DNA of 64,000 nucleotides from Thamnaconus septentrionalis (taxonomy: Eukaryota > Chordata > Actinopteri > Tetraodontiformes > Monacanthidae). Both the position numbers and the translations under genes were made by a program. How positions within the stretch are numbered: the stretch's first letter is position 1; every line of letters starts with the position of its first letter. The notes beneath the pieces were generated by a model. That model was not told where the DNA came from. It made no database searches and saw only the letters and a list, made by a program, of their open reading frames with translations. The stretch spans positions 15,164,001-15,228,000 of the forward strand of contig CM020517.1 in NCBI GenBank assembly GCA_009823395.1. The letters are read 5' to 3'. This document shows, one piece after another, positions 23,291 to 34,399 of this stretch.

Positions 23291-23586
23291 TGAACTCGGC
23301 TGCCGACGGCTCCACGTCTACCCAAAAACCACGAGCAAGAGGTAAAAATGTTACAATAAGGCGTACAAGTGCCCGAGCAAAGGCATTTATCGCCGGTCTA
23401 GTCCAAATATCCTCACATTGATTTTGTTTTCCCCGTTAATGACGCCCGAGATGAAAGAGGCCGGAAGTTCCTCAACCAACCAAATTGTGGGACGTAATTT
23501 CCTTTGATGTCGTCACAGAAAACCACGCCCCATTGAGATGTCAGTCGAACTCGAACCAGCTCACGCAAGTGCAAGTCAGTTTTGAT
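23291..23586 (-). repeat. Tandem duplicate of the tmem30a promoter/leader (copy 2)
   Basis: The 296 bp aligns without gaps to 22877-23172 at a constant offset of 414 bp. I count about 28 differences, roughly 90% identity. The ETS site ccggaagttcc and the cacgcccc box are unchanged. The CCAAT box has become ccaac, and the CRE core tgacgtcg has become tgatgtcg. The first coding exon itself is not duplicated. Confidence 0.9.
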
Positions 23587-24019
23587 TTTATTTTTTATTT
23601 CAAATTCCAACACAATTCAAATAGCATGAAAATTCTGTTTTACTAAGTGTTTGGAATATTTTGTCGCATTAAAGGTTTGTGCGAAGTTACAGAAACATTT
23701 GTTTCAGTTTTTTAACATATTTTTGCTTAAGACACTGAAACTGGTCCAACATTTTTCATACAATCAAGTGATGATTAATAATAATTGGATAAATGCAAAA
23801 TTATTATAAATGGGCAATCCAGGCCACCACTGTTGTCTCTTTGATTGGTTACTTGATTACAGCTAAAAAATACTTTGATGTGAAAGATTAAAGGCAGAGT
23901 GCCCTCTGTGAATACCTGAAAAGACAGGAATCCAAGCTACTGACAACACTTGGCTGAGGTCAGTGTGAAAGGTCAAAAAAAGAAGGAAGGAAAGAAAGGA
24001 ATAAAGGATACCAGAGGAA

Positions 24020-24166
24020 ATGGCCAATGGGAGGAGAAGGAAAAGCAGGGGACGAAGAAGCAGAAGACCACGAAAAAGCCGAAGAACACAAACCCCTATG
24101 AAAAGAACTAAGTCAACCAAGCAGAGGAGAAGTAGGCGTTCAAGAAGAGGCCCTAGCTGTATGTGA
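24020..24166 (+). CDS. Small arginine-rich, protamine-like protein (48 aa, putative)
   Basis: The ORF begins MANGRRRKSRGRRSRRPRK, continues through MKRTKSTKQRRSRRSRRG and ends PSCM. It has 18 Arg, 5 Lys and 7 Ser in 48 residues and no Asp or Glu. That composition is typical of sperm nuclear basic proteins (protamines) that replace histones in spermatid chromatin. Length also fits (teleost and mammalian protamines are about 30-60 aa). The ATG is in good context (gaaATGg) and is the first Met after an in-frame TAA. A good 5' splice site gtatgt at 24159 could continue the frame into another exon, so the C-terminus is uncertain. A TATAAA lies at 23805-23810, AATAAA at 24392-24397 and 24630-24635. 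Three cga and one cgt Arg codons and the lack of acidic residues argue against a chance frame in purine-rich DNA. It could instead be a transition-protein-like gene or spurious. No homologue was checked. Confidence 0.45.
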   Translation: MANGRRRKSRGRRSRRPRKSRRTQTPMKRTKSTKQRRSRRSRRGPSCM

Positions 24167-24629
24167 AAAAAAGAAAACACTAGTTATGATTAAGTGAAGC
24201 AAACCCAAAAGCTAGACTGGAAATCAAAGGAAAACAAAGGAGAACGCAAAAAGACAAAGGCATCCATCTGAGAGGAAAATTAGTAAATTATTTTCCATTA
24301 TTAAGGAACATACTAAATCACACACTCAAAAGAGAAGTGTACGCAAAAGAAAAGCAACATGAAAGAGAAAACATGAAGTATGGGATGTTGAAATAAAGGA
24401 GACCAATTAAAGATACGGAAATAATGAGAACTGAGAAAATTTTAAGAGCGAGAAAAATGGGACAGTGAAATCTGTGCACTCGACCCAAAACTGCAGAATG
24501 AGGAAAGTGAGGCTAAATGCTGAAGGTGGCAGTAATGCAACACTTTTTAAGTGGTGCAGACTGCATGGATCTTGACTGACAAATCAATGAAGAAATAAGT
24601 GAGAGACCTTCCTTAGTTTGTAGCTGCTG

Positions 24630-24635
24630 AATAAA
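24630..24635 (+). terminator. Candidate poly(A) signal for the plus-strand arginine-rich ORF
   Basis: AATAAA lies 464 bp past the stop codon. filip1 approaches from the other side, with minus-strand AATAAA motifs at 24821-24816 and 24866-24861. The two would form a convergent pair without long overlap. Confidence 0.3.
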
Positions 24636-24815
24636 GTAAAGCTTTTAAAGTTTGTTCTGGAAGAAAATAATACAATATGCATGCCACAAAGCCAGATGTG
24701 TTTTTGACAAAAAATAAAAATGAAATTGACGAATTGTAGCTATAAGATTTACTGAAGCAATCGTGATTCTTGTTTCCTGCATAAATGACCATTTCACAAA
24801 CATTTTCCAGTGAGA

Positions 24816-24866
24816 TTTATTTAAAATGCTTTCAGTATAAATCTTTTACACAAAACATAATTTATT
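24816..24866 (-). terminator. filip1: Candidate filip1 poly(A) signals
   Basis: Two minus-strand AATAAA hexamers (24866-24861 and 24821-24816) lie about 350-390 bp past the filip1 stop codon. Which of them is used cannot be told from sequence. Confidence 0.4.
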
Positions 24867-25209
24867 CAAACAATTCATATTTTTGACACGCGTTATCAAC
24901 AGACTGCTTGTGTGCAAGACAACCCTTCAAAGCGACCAATTAGTAGCAGCACATTCCAATATAAAATGTATTTAAATGCCCATCGAAATACATTGTCTAA
25001 ATACAGTCAATATGTTTTGAGAATGCACAGAGTGATACAAGGAGAGCTAAACTTTTAAACTGAGGCTTACAAATGCATAAAACACCTAAAAAAAAAAAAC
25101 TATGCCTTTTAACGTCTGGCAGACTTGCACGCTTCAAAAGTTTTTTTTTCCCACCCCGTGAGTGATTTCATGGCCTCCGTATTGCAAAAATATTTGCCGG
25201 TTCTATTAG

Positions 25210-25416
25210 TCAGGCCTTGCCTCCATTTTGCAAAGTACTGCTGTTCACGGTTGATTTTTTAACATCTATCCTCATTGAGTGAGCCTCAGCTCGTGACTCC
25301 AGCCTCATACCGCTCGATATTCCCAGAGATCCCAGCACCGTTTTCCCCGTCTTCAGGCTCTTGGACATTGGGATGCGGGTCAACCCTGCGCGAGGAGCCT
25401 GGGCATCATGCCCAGT
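25210..25416 (-). CDS. filip1: filip1 last coding exon
   Basis: A 207-nt exon after acceptor tttgttaacag, in phase 0. It encodes 68 residues and a stop: [20 protein letters not shown], then [12 protein letters not shown], then [13 protein letters not shown], ending NGGKA. TRIPMSK, RAE-x-SM and the C-terminal KK...GGK pattern are the conserved FILIP1 tail. Confidence 0.9.
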   Translation of the reverse strand, partial: TGHDAQAPRAGLTRIPMSKSLKTGKTVLGSLGISSGMRLESRAEAHSMRIDVKKSTVNSSTLQNGGKA

Positions 25417-28400
25417 CTGTTAACAAAAGAGAAAGATACTTCAGTTTCTCAGGCAGAAGAAAGACCAGAGGGCAACCCTTTTGGAACAGGGACAAAAACA
25501 ATAATGAGGGTGGGGGGAGGGAGGGGTTATATTTGGAATTGATGATAAATGTCTTGAGAACTGCATGGAGAAATTCATCCATTCCTTTACCTTGTCCTAG
25601 CCCTAGTTAGATGGCACTTTTTCCAGGCTAGGTTGCAGTGTGCTGTCACTCTGTAGCTGTTGCAAGGTTGTGTTCTGTGTCAGCCAGAGGGCACTGAGCC
25701 AATGCGTAGTTGTTTGTGAATGTAAATAGTGAGTAATGACTATAAATTACAGCATGACTGTAGCAGAGTGGCAAAATGCCACATCATTAGCTGCACTCCT
25801 CTGGGGCCTGCCCTGAGCCCTTTCTGTCACGCCATCCATCTGATCCTCAAAGAGAATGCTATGTGGCTCACCCAGAGTAACAAAACGTTGTTCAGTATGG
25901 CTCTCTTTTGCAGTGTGACATTAGAGTTTAAATTTATCTCTAGCACCTCGATGTACAACCCAGAAATAAGCATGCACGAATGCTCGGATGTGTCCTGAAA
26001 CAAACATTTCCATAATTCATGAAATGTTCCATCCTAAGGTTCCATTTTGTGATGTCACACTCAATTGTACCTCCCTCAGCCGAATGCTAAGACGGCCCTT
26101 TGAAACTGCCTTTGCAAATGTGTTCTTTCTATCCCCTTCACAGCACATATTGGCATCTGTGGATCATCATGGGGATTTTCAAACTAAATAGTTTAATTCT
26201 GCTCATGCAAATCTTAAAACATGAGGGCCTTAACCACTACAAAAGTCAAAGTGAGAGTCTATGAGGCAAAACTTACGGTGCTTGGTGCAGGTTTGGAATT
26301 GGGAGAGGCAACAGGTGAAATGGTGATGCTGCTCGTGACTTTGCCCCTGCGCTCCTGGTGGCGGCGGTCGTGATCTGGCGGGGCGAGCGCAGAACGGTGC
26401 CGGTTGACAAGGTCATTTCTTTGGCGTCGGCGGCGGTCACCACCGGCCGGACCACCATCTTCGGAGCGGCGCTGTTGCCGAGGTGAATGTGGATCTTGTT
26501 GTCGTCGGTGGTGGTGATGACGCCGTTGCCGGTGTGGCCCTTTCGTATGGGCATCGGCACCATCTGCTTCTCGGGGGTGACCTTGAACACGGCTCGGCCC
26601 ATGGTCATCTCCTGGGGCTCCGGGGAGCCGGACGCTCCGGGAACTATAGCAGTGCTCACTGTCACAATGGAAACGGGGGACAGGGGCCTTCCTGGGACCG
26701 AGGGAGGTATCCGGCTGTGTTCCGGCGATTTGGCGCGGGATACCGTCGTGATTGTGACCGGGGTCTTGGCTCTTTCAGGAGGCGGCGGCCCCGGGGCGGA
26801 CCTTCTCTTCTGGGACGGCGCAGGGTGGGTGGGAATGATGGTGATCTTGGATTTAGGGTGAGCCGGGTTGGGGCTGAGGGGGGCAGTGCTGGCGAAAAAG
26901 TTGCCCTCAGCTGTGGGGCTGCTGATCTCAAGAGTGGCCACATTGTTGTGGTGGTCGGGGGTGACGCGAATGTGCACGGGCTGCCCCTTCATGTGCAAAG
27001 GGGCAGCCTCTGCGTGCACGTGATTTGCATTCATGTGCAAAGGCTTTTCCAAGTTGCCGTCTTGAGTGGTGTCCTTTTTCCTCATCCAGGGAATCCAGGA
27101 TTTTTTCAGGCCTATGTCACTACCGGATGAGGGGCTGCGCTCAATACCAATTTTTTCCATTGGCTTCTTCAAGCACTTCTGTCTGAGGTTGCTCATTATG
27201 TGATTTTCTTCTTGAACGGACTTGCGAATAAATATAGCCGGGGTCTCCTCCTCTGTCGGACCGACGGATAGAGCCTCGGTCTGGACTCCGGTCGACGTCA
27301 CGGCGACATCCACCATTCTCCTCCCATTTAAGCCTGGCCTCAGTGCTCGGCTGTGACGCTTCACAATCTCCAGTTCTTTGGTGAGATGGAAAACCTCGGT
27401 TCCCATGTTCTTGGCTTTCTCCTCCTCCTCCAAGAACCGCTGCTTCAGGATAGAGTAATCCACTTGGAGTTGAGAGAGCTGGTCTTCCTTGTGCATTAAC
27501 TCGTGGATCTTTTCTTTGAGGGCCACGACATCAGCCTGGAGTTGCCTGGATTTGACCTCTTCCCTCTTGCATTGTTGTCGGAGGTCTTCTTCCTGTCTTT
27601 CTTCCTCCTCGCCTTTCTCAATTGCTTTATTCCGCGCTATCTGACTCCTCATTTCCTCCACCTGTTGAGAAAGAATGTTTGCTTTGTCTTGTTCGGTCAT
27701 AAATCTTCTCTCCAGTATGCCATACTGATCCTCAGTCTTGATCAGATCTCCCTCAACAACTTCGAGTTGTTTGAGACGGGATTTGAGGCGCTCAATCTCA
27801 AACGTCAGCTCTTTGACTTTGTTATCGTCTCTCTTGAGGTGATCTGACATTCTTGCCAGCTCTGCTTTGATTGTGCTCTTCCCTGATAGCTTTTCTGCTT
27901 GCTCAAATCCATCCAGCTTCCTTTTCATTTGACAGATTGTAGAGTTGAGGTCTTTAGTTTTGTCTATTTCAAAGGTAAGCTGACTGCCTATCTCTGCCTT
28001 TTCGATGGTTAGTGTTTCGACTTTGGTTTCCATCTCCGATTTCAATTTCAAAAACTTTTTGCTTTCCTCTATGAGTTTTTCGGTCACTTCCATCACTTTA
28101 CTCTGCTCGACTTTGAAAAGTTTACTCAAGTCCTCATTCTTCTTCTCTTCGGACCTTATTCTTTCAACCAAGGTCTTCTGTTCTTCCATCAAAGCGACAG
28201 TCAGTGACTTAAGCTTGCTCAAGTCATCCTTGAGGCTCAGCTCAGACTTTTCTAATTTGAGTTCCGAAGACTCCAGCTCTTTCATCCGGATCCTGAGGGC
28301 TACAACCTCATCTGAAAGTTCTTTGGTCAGGCCTTTCTCCTGCTCAAGGGCAGCATTTAACTGCGCACACTCAGCCTTACTTGTGCCAAAGGAACCCTCG

Positions 28401-31400
28401 AGTTTTTCTAACTCCATCATTCTTTTCTGAAGTTTTTCAACTTCTAGCTTGAGACCTTTACTCTTGGCATCTTCTTCCTGCAGCCTCTTTCTCATCTCTT
28501 TATACTGATTTTCAGTCTTGGTGATTTCTTCATCCTTTCCCTCCATCTCCCGAATGTGCTTCCTCAACGTCTCCAACTCTGCAGTCAAGTTGGAGTTTCC
28601 GCACTCCCCTTTGCTGATCTTTTCCCTCAGCTCTTGCAGTTCCTCCTCAGATTTCCTTAAAACTCTGTTGGTTTCCTCAAGTTCTTCCACTTGATGCAGG
28701 ATACCCAAAAGTTTTCCATTGAGCTGACGATTTTGTGTCTCTTCCGTGGCCAACTTGGCGCTCATCTCCTCGTGTTGTTGGGCGAGCCTGGCGGATTTCT
28801 CCTGCAGCTCAGCCTCAAGGTTTAGCACCCGGTGACCGTCTTCCTGAGAGCGCTCCCTGGCCTCGCTCAGCGCCTGGTCCCGCTGCTGCAGCTGCAGGCT
28901 GAGTTCCTGTACCCGTTGGCTCTGTTGGTCCATTTGTTCGAGGTGCTGCTGGCGCTCATTGACCAACATCAGCGCAAAGGACTTCAGCTTAACCAGCTCC
29001 TCTCGCAACTTTTCCAGACGTTTGGAGTGCTCCCTCTCTTTCCTCGTCTGGTAGGCCTTCTCGTTCTCAAGCAACCTCTTCAATCTAAAAGTAAAGAGAA
29101 CATTTCAGGCGGCGATCACTTTGGTGTTTAATTGCAGGTGGTCATGATATGAAAAAAAAATTGGAAAGAACAACATATGGTACACAGTATGCTGTGGAGG
29201 AAATGGTATGATAGATGCATTGAGTGCTTTTTGGCAGTCTCCTGACAACAGCATCCAAACACCCCTACTGTTTTAAGCCCCATCACTGGGATAGAGAAAA
29301 AAAAATACAAACTGCGAGCCAAAGTTCAAATCTCCACTCCACCCCCCAAACTGAGCAGTCTTTCTTTCTCTTAGCTTCTTTCTATGCGGCTCATGCCCAT
29401 ACTTATTTCCAGCCCTGACAAAATGCATGCAAAGCAGAGTGAATCCAGAGCGGCATTTTGTTTCCTGCACACACCCTCCGAGACATGCTAATCCAGTGTT
29501 CAACCTGAACCTTTTTTTTTTGCATGACCATTTTGCAATGAAAACCAACGTAGTCAAGGCGCCAGCGCAGTAGAATAGACGGTGCACGAAGAGGCCAAAA
29601 CAGCTCCCTGGGTGCTCAAACTATATCCATTAATCACAAAAGTAAAAGTAAACAAAAGACACCCTATTCTTACCCTCTGTGGATGCTCCAAGCTCAGCAC
29701 ATCACCGTTTTCTAGCAAAACCCAAGATTCCTCAAGACGGCTCGAGAAGCTGTGACAGCGACCTCCTTTCCTGCAGTCTTCTTCCACTGTCAAGTTTCAT
29801 GCATGTTCAGAGGAGTGTGCAAGAAAAATGAATCCAACCCATCCACCAGTGTGTGAGGTCACCTCATTCATATGAGGCAGCAATGAGCGTGTGCGAGTGC
29901 TGCCCTACTGAGGACACAGGGGAGGGGGTGGGACCTATGCTTGTGGGAGGAGTGTTTTGTGTTTTGTATAATGCCCCACCAAAATTTGCATGGCCACACG
30001 AAGCATTTTCAAGTAAAAGCATTTGCACAGACATAGGCACAGATGGCTCCTCAGATGTCTATAAACGCAGGTATTTCCAAGATACGGATCAAGCTAACAA
30101 AACACAATCAGCTTCACTGAAAGTTTTACTGCAGATTATATCTCCTAATTTCCTAGAGGGTATGAGATTTTTGGCTCGACAGACTGGGATATGAGGAGAA
30201 AGACTCCGCTGTCACCCCACAGTGGTCCGCATCTGGGCTGCTTTCAAAGGGAACAATTGATGAGGGAACCAGACATGGATGAGTTGGAGAGGCTCCTCTG
30301 AAAGGGATTGTGATCCGAGACAATTCTGCAGCTAATCAGGCCAATGTTTGATTCATCTTATAGCAAACACACAACCCATCTTATTCAGTTTCCAGCGAAT
30401 GATTCACCAGTTTTAAAGCTGCACAGATAAAATCTACATCACTTCCCATTACAGCTTTTTACTGCCAAGTGGCTTTAATAGCTGCGGAGCCAGCGAGTTC
30501 TCCGATTGCCGCTTTTAAAAATTCATATCAGCGCATTTAAAATGTCGGACGTTCATGGCAGAGGAATTGCCGCTCTTGATTTGCCTTAAGACAAAGGTCA
30601 AACTCATGATGTAAGTGCGTTTGGCTCCAGGTCGTGTTGGTGTCATTGTTAACTTTTGCCAAGTTGTGAAACAGAACTTAATGTGAAGCACAGATGACGA
30701 GCTGAGGCCGCTCAACCTTGTGTAATTATGAGTGAGCCTGTGCTTTGACAAATGCAGCTTTTCTTCCTCTTGTAACCAGCACTGCAACTCTCCCTTATTT
30801 TTATTCTCTCCCCCTTTATATTCTCCAAACATACCCATACCCACAAGCACACACACACACACACACACACACACTTAATGCAATGTCACATGAAAATTAG
30901 TTCTTCTTTGATTGTTTAGGTCATTTTGTAGTTTTGTTTATCTGTTACTGTTTATCATCACATGTTGTATTCATTTTTGTTTGTTTGTTTCACTCATGTC
31001 ACTCAATCACTTATATTTCACTAAAGAAAGGTTTGGAGATGGGTGGGGGGGGGCATGTAAGTGAATGTTTCAGATTCTTAAGCTCCATAAGGCAGGCCTT
31101 GCCATACATTGTCATCTTAACCCAGGCTTGATGTGGAATTTTGTTCCGAGTCGGAGATCTGAGGACTGAAGACATCTTCTGCCAAGAAAATGTCAAAACA
31201 CAGCGTTGCACATGAAGGCCCTCTTGTCAGAGGAAAAACATGCTGTGTAAAGACTGATGTGGTGCTAAAGGAGGGGAATCAGACCCGAGGGCAGGCCACT
31301 GGTTCTGCCGGCGCTGTTTGGACTCGGTCTGCGAGCTGACAGATGAATAAAGTGTGTTTAGCTTTGTAATTGCAGGGAAACGATCGCCTTACATTCCCGC

Positions 31401-34399
31401 TAAAGAGCTGCATTTTTTTTTTCTTCTTTTTGCTTGACTTTTCACTCTGACAATCCTCAGAACAGGAGCCTCTATTTGCCAGTAATAATTACACACGCCA
31501 GCCTGCCACTTAGGTATGTTAACTGCCCGACATATGAATCGCACCGTCGTTTACTAAGTGTTGATGATAAAAGCTACCAAGTCCGCGCTCCAACTGTGCC
31601 CAGGCTTTGCATTCCTGCAGATACTTGGCACGATACCCTTGACTCTTCTCTCCACACTCCTTACTGAGGTGGCTGGAGGAGACCCGGAGGAAATACATAA
31701 CAACATGGTCGTCTCTGTAAAGGCTGCGGAAATGTGCCCCCAAAATATGTTATGCATTGCCAAAAGTGGCCGTCCCGCACTCTGAAATCTGTTTCTACAT
31801 GCATCCATCTCCACCGGAGGCAATCTGCTGCGAGCAGGTGTATCGAAACCAAAGTGAGGTCATCTTCCCCACCGTCTCAGCGTGTCAGCCAAGGGACCTG
31901 CTGGAAACTACCTGGCATAAGCAACAGGTCATCTCCTTTCATGTTTGCTGCACATGCCAGAGTGACACGACGAGTCCAAGTCTTTATTTCCAACCTAAAC
32001 GTTAACAGCGTTGTTCATATTCTACTGCATTTAAACAGGACACCCTGAAAATGCAAGCCTGAAATCACATCAGTGTGCGACAGGACATAAAAGTAAAAGG
32101 AACGTACAAAAAACATATATACAAAATATGAAGTTTCTAAAAGCCAAATGATTCACCATGCAGAGGCACTTTCTATTGTACATTTATGATGACAGACTTT
32201 TCCCATCTTTTGTAACACCCCACCCCAAAAGAGAAGCTGTATTATGAAGATTAAGTTTTGTGCTGCTTTCCCAGCATCTTCTTGTGTAAACGCAGCACAG
32301 CTGTCATGACTGTGATTTAGCTGTCACGGTCTGTTTCCTGTGTCTCGCCAAAAAAAAAAAAAAAAGCCTGGGAGTCTGTTTCTCTACGTGTTGCAACTGT
32401 TGGTATCGGCTTGGTAAATAGCTGACCTCAGACACTGAAGAATTCTTTCGCTTTCAATGCAATCTAATGTTTTATTGGTGTAAATGCAACCAAAAACAAT
32501 ACAATTAGGGCAATTTAACGTAACTATCCGTTAAAAGGGCCTTTGTGTGAGAGCGTGTTAGAAAAGCAAGAAAATAAATGACCCAACAAGCAGTAGCCAA
32601 TTAAAGCCTATTATCGGGAAGCATGTTAATTAGTCAGTAGGGCCTCCATCCGTTCTCATACACATTCAGAGCACCGCTACACACTCAACACCGAGCCCGT
32701 TTGATCTGAGTGAGGCCCCCTAGCTGTCGCTACAACCTCTCCTCCCTCGCCTCCTCTTGACCAGAGAGTCTGGTTCGGGACCCCACCAGTGACCTCGCTG
32801 CACAAATGATGTCATGGGAGAGTTGCTTCTCGGGGAAGTAGCTCCGCCTCCTACCTTCCCCCGACCCCTGACCTTTTCTTTCTGGCACGGGAAAAAAAAA
32901 AACTTGGGTAAAACAGACTAGTTCTTATATTGTCCCAAAAGTAAAATTGGATTCATAGCAGTTATGAAAGTAGAACACAACAAAGGGAACACAAGACATC
33001 ACATACAACCTGACTAGAAAACAAAAGAAAACGAGAAGAACCAAAAATGACCCTCACCTCTCTCTCTCCTGCTCCAGAAGGTTTGTGAAGTCGTCGCTTT
33101 TGTTCATGTAGTCGGCGTGTTTGCGTTTCTCCGTGTCCAGCTCCTGGACGGTGTGACGGTGGCACTTTTCGGCCATCAGCAGCTGTCCCAGCATCCTCCT
33201 GTACGTCTCCTGATGCTTCTCCTGCAGCCGCTCCAGCTGAGGAAACGGCACAGCAAAGACATGGTGTCACGCAGATAGGAATAGGATGAAAGCTGAACTG
33301 TTGAACTTCTTGCAAGGCAAATGAACAAACACAAAGCCACAGAATTTATTTTGAGACGCGGCTGGCAAAATAATTTGTGACTCTGAGACATTTCTATCTT
33401 TCATTTCTATTGAAAATCAATTCAAGTCAATGGCACATTTGTTGTTCCAAAAAAAAAATCACATTTCAGATTTTACCCCCCCAAAATATGAAGTAAAGTG
33501 TACAGAAGATTTGTCGTGACTGACCTCAACCAAAGGCTTCTGGTGGACGCTGTTGCTGTGCTGCGACTCCGTTCCTGTGATGACGCCGTCCCTCTGCAGG
33601 GCCTGGAGGGCCGAGTTTGGGGCCACAGAGCCATAACGTGACTCCATGACCTCTGGGGGAGTCGGTTTGGACTTGAGCATGTAGATAACATCTTCTCTGG
33701 CCTGCAACAGCACAGACAGTGCAAATGAAAGAAAAAGTTTTTTAAATCCTTTTTTAACTTATACCCTGCATTCTTACTGGGACAGTATGCTTAATGTGCT
33801 TTTTGCTTTTTTAATCAATTTAATAGATTTTTCAATTACTCTTTATTAATAAATTCAGCCTGACATTACTAATATGTAAAGCCTCATAATGTGTCTGAAG
33901 AGAAAAGGAAACACATTTTGGTTAAATTCCACTTTAAGCCACTAGGTGGGGCTATAGGGCACGGTTTGCTTTCACCCTGATCCACAACATGAGGAGTTGT
34001 TTTGACATAATCCTCTAAGGTCTTAAAGTGCAGGTTTTTACATTGCTCCACTGCCTTCGAGAGGTCAAAGATCATAAAAACAACACATTTCAGTGAGGAG
34101 CCACATCCAACCTGGACTTCTCCCTCCATGATGCCGAGCAGCTTAAGAAGGTCCTTCTTGGGCAGGTCCATGAGGTCCTCTTCTTTCACTCCATCATCAG
34201 GCGAATCCATCCGTTCCTTCTCTCCGTCTGAGATCACGGCGACCTGCACCTGGTCCTCCACTGCCGTCGGCTGAACTTTAGCCTTCAGTTTCTTCACCGG
34301 CAGACCCAGCTCTGGTTCTTGGCTGATGACATGGTCAGCTTGCGGAACTCCGAGCACTCCTTTGGCCCGGTTCTCCACCCCGTTGCTTTTGGACCTCAT
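25210..34399 (-). CDS. filip1: Filamin-A-interacting protein 1
   Basis: FILIP1 binds filamins and controls filamin-A stability, actin organisation and cell migration; it is also important in muscle. Coding exons are 34399-34112, 33701-33525, 33236-33058, 29084-26277 and 25416-25210. N-terminal landmarks are [40 protein letters not shown] and [20 protein letters not shown] (CortBP2-type N-terminal domain). A very long coiled coil follows (about residues 150-800). The C-terminal part is Ser/Pro-rich and basic, with [45 protein letters not shown] and [10 protein letters not shown]. The last exon encodes [14 protein letters not shown]. Phases match at all junctions except that the 2808-nt exon is one base short for joining the last exon. 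With one base restored the product would be 1219 aa, against 1213 in human. The break lies between 26343 and 26377. Confidence 0.93.
25417..26276 (-). other. filip1: filip1 last intron (860 bp)
   Basis: Bounded by gtaagt and gttaacag. No exon is recognised inside. The region around 25610-26100 has mixed low-information sequence without a readable gene. Confidence 0.7.
26277..29084 (-). CDS. filip1: filip1 large coiled-coil exon
   Basis: The exon starts after acceptor cttttag (29085) and completes a split Arg codon before [18 protein letters not shown]. It is rich in heptad-like Leu/Glu/Lys for about 600 residues, including [20 protein letters not shown] and [11 protein letters not shown]. 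It ends at donor gtaagt (26276-26271). The main frame is open to a TAA that overlaps that donor. The sequence just before the donor reads [20 protein letters not shown] only in the neighbouring frame. That frame, not the main one, fits both FILIP1 and the phase of the last exon. Confidence 0.93.
29085..33057 (-). other. filip1: filip1 intron between coding exons 3 and 4 (4.0 kb)
   Basis: No exon or RNA gene is recognised. It contains a (CA)n run at 30848-30874 and short poly-A tracts near 32350 and 32890. Confidence 0.6.
30848..30874. repeat. (CA)13 microsatellite
   Basis: Uninterrupted CA dinucleotide run within a filip1 intron. Confidence 0.9.
33058..34399 (-). CDS. filip1: filip1 N-terminal exons 1-3 (coding)
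   Basis: The ATG at 34399 begins [14 protein letters not shown]; the acceptor at 34407 lies just 5' of it. The first donor is cag|gttgga, a weak non-consensus GT site. The second exon (33701-33525, 59 codons) carries [18 protein letters not shown]. The third (33236-33058) carries [20 protein letters not shown]. These form the start of the CortBP2-like region. Confidence 0.92.

Noticed and set aside
23227..23421. 64-codon plus-strand ORF over the duplicated promoter (…[18 protein letters not shown]…)
   Set aside because: The frame is broken in the sister copy at 22877 and has no family resemblance. It is a by-product of the GC-rich leader read on the opposite strand.
23863..24180. 105-codon minus-strand ORF rich in Leu and Phe, looking like a membrane protein
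   Set aside because: It is the antisense of the purine-rich arginine-rich ORF region. The hydrophobicity comes from the complementary pyrimidine-rich sequence, and there is no splice or family support.
26483..27130. 215-codon plus-strand ORF opposite filip1
   Set aside because: Antisense shadow of the filip1 coding exon. Its Gly/Arg-rich composition mirrors the Ser/Pro-rich region on the other strand.
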